Of a DNA stretch of 64,000 nt, positions 61,215-64,000 are shown piece by piece. The stretch is from Croceicoccus mobilis. Lineage in GTDB: Bacteria; Pseudomonadota; Alphaproteobacteria; Sphingomonadales; Sphingomonadaceae. A model generated the notes under the pieces. The model was not told the DNA's origin and made no database searches. It saw nothing but the letters and a program-made list of their open reading frames with translations. A program made the translations under genes and the position numbers. The DNA lies in assembly GCF_001661965.1 (NCBI RefSeq), contig NZ_LYWZ01000002.1, forward strand, positions 186,001 through 250,000, in the 5' to 3' direction. Within the stretch, counting starts at the first letter, position 1. Each line of letters opens with the position of its first letter.

Positions 61215-62652
61215 GCGTAAGCCATGGACGGGCGCGCTTGCCCCGCTCGCGCTCGTCGGTTCCACAATTGCCGCTCCCGCCTCGGCCGATGTCGGCTCGT
61301 CGATGGATGCGTTTCTGGGCGATCTGGGCGGTGCGTCCAATGTCACCGGGCCAACGGCGTTCGAGGGCCAGTCGGCGGGCTATTACAGTTTGGGCAACGT
61401 GTGGACGCGCTTTCCGCAGAAGACGACCAACATCGCCAACCTGCAATTGCCGCGTGCGCGGGCAGGCTGCGGCGGCATCGACATCTTCGCCGGCTCCTTC
61501 TCCTTCATCAACGCGAGCGAGATCGTCGCGCTTTTAAAAGCCGTCGCCAACAATTCGATCGGTTTTGCCTTCTCCCTCGCGATCGACACCGTCTGCCCCG
61601 AGTGCTCGAAGATCATGCAGGAATTTTCGCAAAAGGCGCAGTTGATGAACAACCTCAACATCAATTCCTGCGAAATGGCCCAGGGCCTCGTCGGCGGCGT
61701 CTGGCCCAAGGGAGACCTTGCCGACAAGGCAATCTGCGAAGCGATCGGCAACAGCGAGGGCGTTTTCACCGACTATGCCGCCGCCAAACACGGCTGCGGC
61801 ACCAAAGGCGAGCGCGCCACCACCACCGCGCAAGGCGCGGGCAAGTACGACGACGTCAATCCCGGCGTACCCCGCAATTACACCTGGACGATCCTCAAAA
61901 AATCCGCGTTCTTCAATCCTGGCGGCACCTTCGATCGCGAACTGGCCGAATACGCGATGACGCTGATCGGCACCGTCATCTATATCCCGCCCAAGGATGA
62001 CGAGCCCGGCAAGTTCGTGCCGTTCGCCGGCGATGCCTCCTCGACGCTCGTCACCGCGCTGCTCGATGGCACCGCCGCAGGCGACGTGCGCGTGTTCGAT
62101 TGCGACGAGGTCGACCAGTGCCTCAATCCGACCTTCAAGACGCTGAACCTGCCTGCCTCGAAAGCGCTGCGTCCGCGCGTCGCGGCGCTCATTACCGGCA
62201 TGGTCGATGCGATCCGCGACGACACTGCGATCACCGATGCGCAGAAGGAACTGCTCCAGGTCTCCTCGGTCCCGCTCTACAAGATCCTCACCGTCCAGGC
62301 CGCTTATGGCCGCGGCATGCCGACCGACGACCGCGAAACCCTCGCAGAGATCGCCAGCGTCGACCTACTCTTCGCGATCCTCGAGCGCATTACCGGGGAA
62401 GCCGGACGCTCGATGACCAGCTTCATCGGCGCCGACGAAGCCAAGCTTGCCATGTGGCAGCGCCAGGTGAGCGACGTGCGCACCGCGCTCGCCGACAGGC
62501 AGGCCAATACGCATTTGCGCGTCAGTGCGATTCTACAGATCATCGAGAAGACCGCCTTTATCGAGAATGTGCTTGCCGCATCGATGTCGCCCGGCATGGC
62601 GGCCTCGCTCGACTGGTCGCGTGGGCTTCGCACCCGCGCGCTCACCCACTGA
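61204..62652 (+). CDS. traH: Type IV secretion protein TraH
   Basis: A 482-residue periplasmic pilus-assembly protein. Signal peptide ending PASADVG; TraH motifs include GNVWTRFPQKTTNIANLQLP, GCGGIDIFAGSFSFINASEI and CEMAQGLVGGVWP. Length is normal. Start overlaps the end of traF. It acts with TraG and TraF in pilus formation and mating-pair stabilisation. Confidence 0.92.
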   Translation: MIFRRKPWTGALAPLALVGSTIAAPASADVGSSMDAFLGDLGGASNVTGPTAFEGQSAGYYSLGNVWTRFPQKTTNIANLQLPRARAGCGGIDIFAGSFSFINASEIVALLKAVANNSIGFAFSLAIDTVCPECSKIMQEFSQKAQLMNNLNINSCEMAQGLVGGVWPKGDLADKAICEAIGNSEGVFTDYAAAKHGCGTKGERATTTAQGAGKYDDVNPGVPRNYTWTILKKSAFFNPGGTFDRELAEYAMTLIGTVIYIPPKDDEPGKFVPFAGDASSTLVTALLDGTAAGDVRVFDCDEVDQCLNPTFKTLNLPASKALRPRVAALITGMVDAIRDDTAITDAQKELLQVSSVPLYKILTVQAAYGRGMPTDDRETLAEIASVDLLFAILERITGEAGRSMTSFIGADEAKLAMWQRQVSDVRTALADRQANTHLRVSAILQIIEKTAFIENVLAASMSPGMAASLDWSRGLRTRALTH

Positions 62653-62664
62653 TCGGATTTCGAA

Positions 62665-64000
62665 ATGGTCGAGATCTTCACGATCGGCGGCGGCGACTAT
62701 CTCGTCAGCACCTTCCAGGCCGTCGCGGCCTGGACCGGAAACGGCGGCTACAAGAGCCTGATCCAGGTTGTCATGGTCATGGGGCTGGGCCTCTCCGCGC
62801 TCACCCTCGCCTTCAACCAGGACTGGCGTGCCTGGATCAACTGGTTCCTCGGCGCCACCCTCATCTATTCCTGCCTGATGGTGCCGCGCCTCGACGTCCA
62901 TGTCACCGACCGGCTGAACCCTGGCCTCGCGCCGGCCGAAGTCGCCAATGTGCCGCTGGGACTTGCGCTTATGGCGAGTTTCACCAGCCAGGTCGGCGAC
63001 TATCTCACTGGCTCCGCCGAAGTCGTTTTCGGCCTTCCCGGCGATCTCGACTATTCGAAGAACGGGATGATCTACGGCGCGCGGCTCTATGACGCGACGC
63101 GGTCCTTGCGCATTTCCGATCCGGAATTTGCCGCCAATCTCGACGAGCATTTCAAACAATGCGTGTTCTACGACGTGCTGCTCGGCCGCATGTCGATGAA
63201 GGACCTCGCTGAAAGCAGCGATATCTGGGCGACGATCGCGCCGGGCAGCCAGGCCCGCGCGCAGCGCTTTCTCGTGCGCGACACCGGTACAGGCATGGTC
63301 ACTTCGGACATCGTCACCTGCCGCGAGGCCTATAACGCGCTGTCCACGCAATGGGCCGGGCTGGTCGATGACATGGGCACCGTCTTCGGGCGCCAGCTCT
63401 ATCCCAACCAGAATGCGGCGCTCGCCAAGGCCAAGCTCTTTGCCGATCTCCCCATCGCCTACCAGTATCTTTCCGGCGTCTCGGCCAATGCGACCGAGAT
63501 TTTCCAGCAGACGCTGACCATAAATGCGATGGAAAGCGCGATGCATTCGATGTCGGGGGCGAGCGGCGCCGGCAGCGTCGATGTCTATGCCCAGACCCGC
63601 GCCGATATCCAGACCGAGCGCACGTATTCCTCGATCGCCAGCAATGCCATGAAATGGGTGCCGCTCCTGAACGTGGTCCTGACGGTCCTGTTCTATGCGC
63701 TTTTCCCCGTGCTCTTTCCGCTGTTCCTGATGCCGCGCTCGGGCCCGGTTGCCTTGAAAGGCTACGTCACCGGCTTCTTCTACCTTGCCGCTTGGGGCCC
63801 GCTTTTCGTCATCCTCCACATGATGCTGATGGCCAAGGGCGCCGCCGACATGAGCGCGGTCGCGGGCAGCAACGGTCTGACGCTTGCCAGCTTTACCGGC
63901 ATGGCCGACGTCAACAGCGATATCGGCATCCTGGCAGGCTATCTCATCGCCTCGGTGCCGTTCCTTGCCGGCGGGGTCGCGCGCGGCGCCATGGCGATCT
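62665..64000 (+). CDS. traG: Conjugal transfer protein TraG, 5' part (cut by window end)
   Basis: The frame opens at the ATG 62665 (MVEIFTIGGGDYLVSTFQAV), 12 bp after traH, and stays open to the window end, giving at least 445 residues. N-terminal membrane segments (LIQVVMVMGLGLSALTLAF) and the stretch FGRQLYPNQNAAL are typical of the TraG N-terminal domain. Further hydrophobic helices occur from about residue 330 on. F-type TraG has about 900 residues or more, so the C-terminal part lies outside. Works in pilus assembly and entry exclusion. Confidence 0.9.
   Translation, partial: MVEIFTIGGGDYLVSTFQAVAAWTGNGGYKSLIQVVMVMGLGLSALTLAFNQDWRAWINWFLGATLIYSCLMVPRLDVHVTDRLNPGLAPAEVANVPLGLALMASFTSQVGDYLTGSAEVVFGLPGDLDYSKNGMIYGARLYDATRSLRISDPEFAANLDEHFKQCVFYDVLLGRMSMKDLAESSDIWATIAPGSQARAQRFLVRDTGTGMVTSDIVTCREAYNALSTQWAGLVDDMGTVFGRQLYPNQNAALAKAKLFADLPIAYQYLSGVSANATEIFQQTLTINAMESAMHSMSGASGAGSVDVYAQTRADIQTERTYSSIASNAMKWVPLLNVVLTVLFYALFPVLFPLFLMPRSGPVALKGYVTGFFYLAAWGPLFVILHMMLMAKGAADMSAVAGSNGLTLASFTGMADVNSDIGILAGYLIASVPFLAGGVARGAMAI

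Noticed and set aside
1-64000. CRISPR arrays
   Set aside because: No series of short regularly spaced direct repeats was seen. The repeats found are IS ends, hairpins and operator-like sites.

Overview
The window looks like a genomic island, or the edge of an integrative conjugative element, in an alphaproteobacterium of the Sphingomonadales. That placement rests on the high G+C content, the der/DUF3297 pair, two large TonB-dependent receptors, a spinster-type MFS transporter, a LigM/DesA-type O-demethylase and an F-type tra operon. It is an inference from gene families; no 16S rRNA or similar marker is present.

Layout. (1) 1-2.97 kb is ordinary chromosome: bacterioferritin, a small membrane protein, the ribosome-assembly GTPase Der, a DUF3297 protein and tRNA-Val(CAC). 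The accessory DNA starts right after the tRNA, which is therefore a candidate attachment site. (2) 3.0-4.7 kb holds an IS630 element (two frames joined at a slippery A AAG GGG) and the fused ends of two IS3-family elements. (3) 4.7-39.3 kb is a catabolic island of about 30 genes. It includes a thiolase/CoA-transferase operon, an amidohydrolase, an operon for 3-hydroxyisobutyryl-CoA hydrolase, methylmalonate-semialdehyde dehydrogenase and an iron alcohol dehydrogenase, and a fluoroacetate-dehalogenase-like hydrolase. It also has two Rieske oxygenases, each with its own metallo-beta-lactamase-fold protein, TonB receptor and TetR regulator. A complete tetrahydrofolate one-carbon route is present: LigM-like O-demethylase, MTHFR, FolD and PurU, plus FolB. 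(4) 39.3-45.8 kb is a nest of insertion sequences: IS110 (x2 plus a fragment), an IS5 fragment, IS3 (x2), IS200/IS605 and a probable group II intron piece. (5) 46.2-64 kb carries an AlpA-like regulator, an XRE regulator and a long run of F-type (MPF-F) conjugation genes, traA to traG, cut by the window end.

How it fits together. The LigM-like enzyme would move a methyl group from a methoxylated substrate to tetrahydrofolate. MTHFR would oxidise methyl-THF, FolD would take it to 10-formyl-THF, and PurU would release formate and THF. The Rieske enzymes could carry out parallel oxidative demethylation or hydroxylation. Ring or side-chain products could then pass through acyl-CoA synthetase, CoA-transferase, thiolase and the isobutyrate-type genes. 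The substrate cannot be read from sequence.

Two structural observations stand out. First, a shared 16-bp operator-like motif (TTGTACGWWCAATCAA) sits in front of the thiolase operon, both TonB/TetR/MBL control regions and the NmrA/SDR genes, with a weaker match before a Rieske operon; this outlines one regulon. Second, an identical 182-bp IS3 end lies in direct orientation at 4390-4571 and 42811-42992, so one recombination event could excise a 38.4-kb circle with every catabolic gene. The IS halves on either side are what integration of such a circle into an IS copy would leave.
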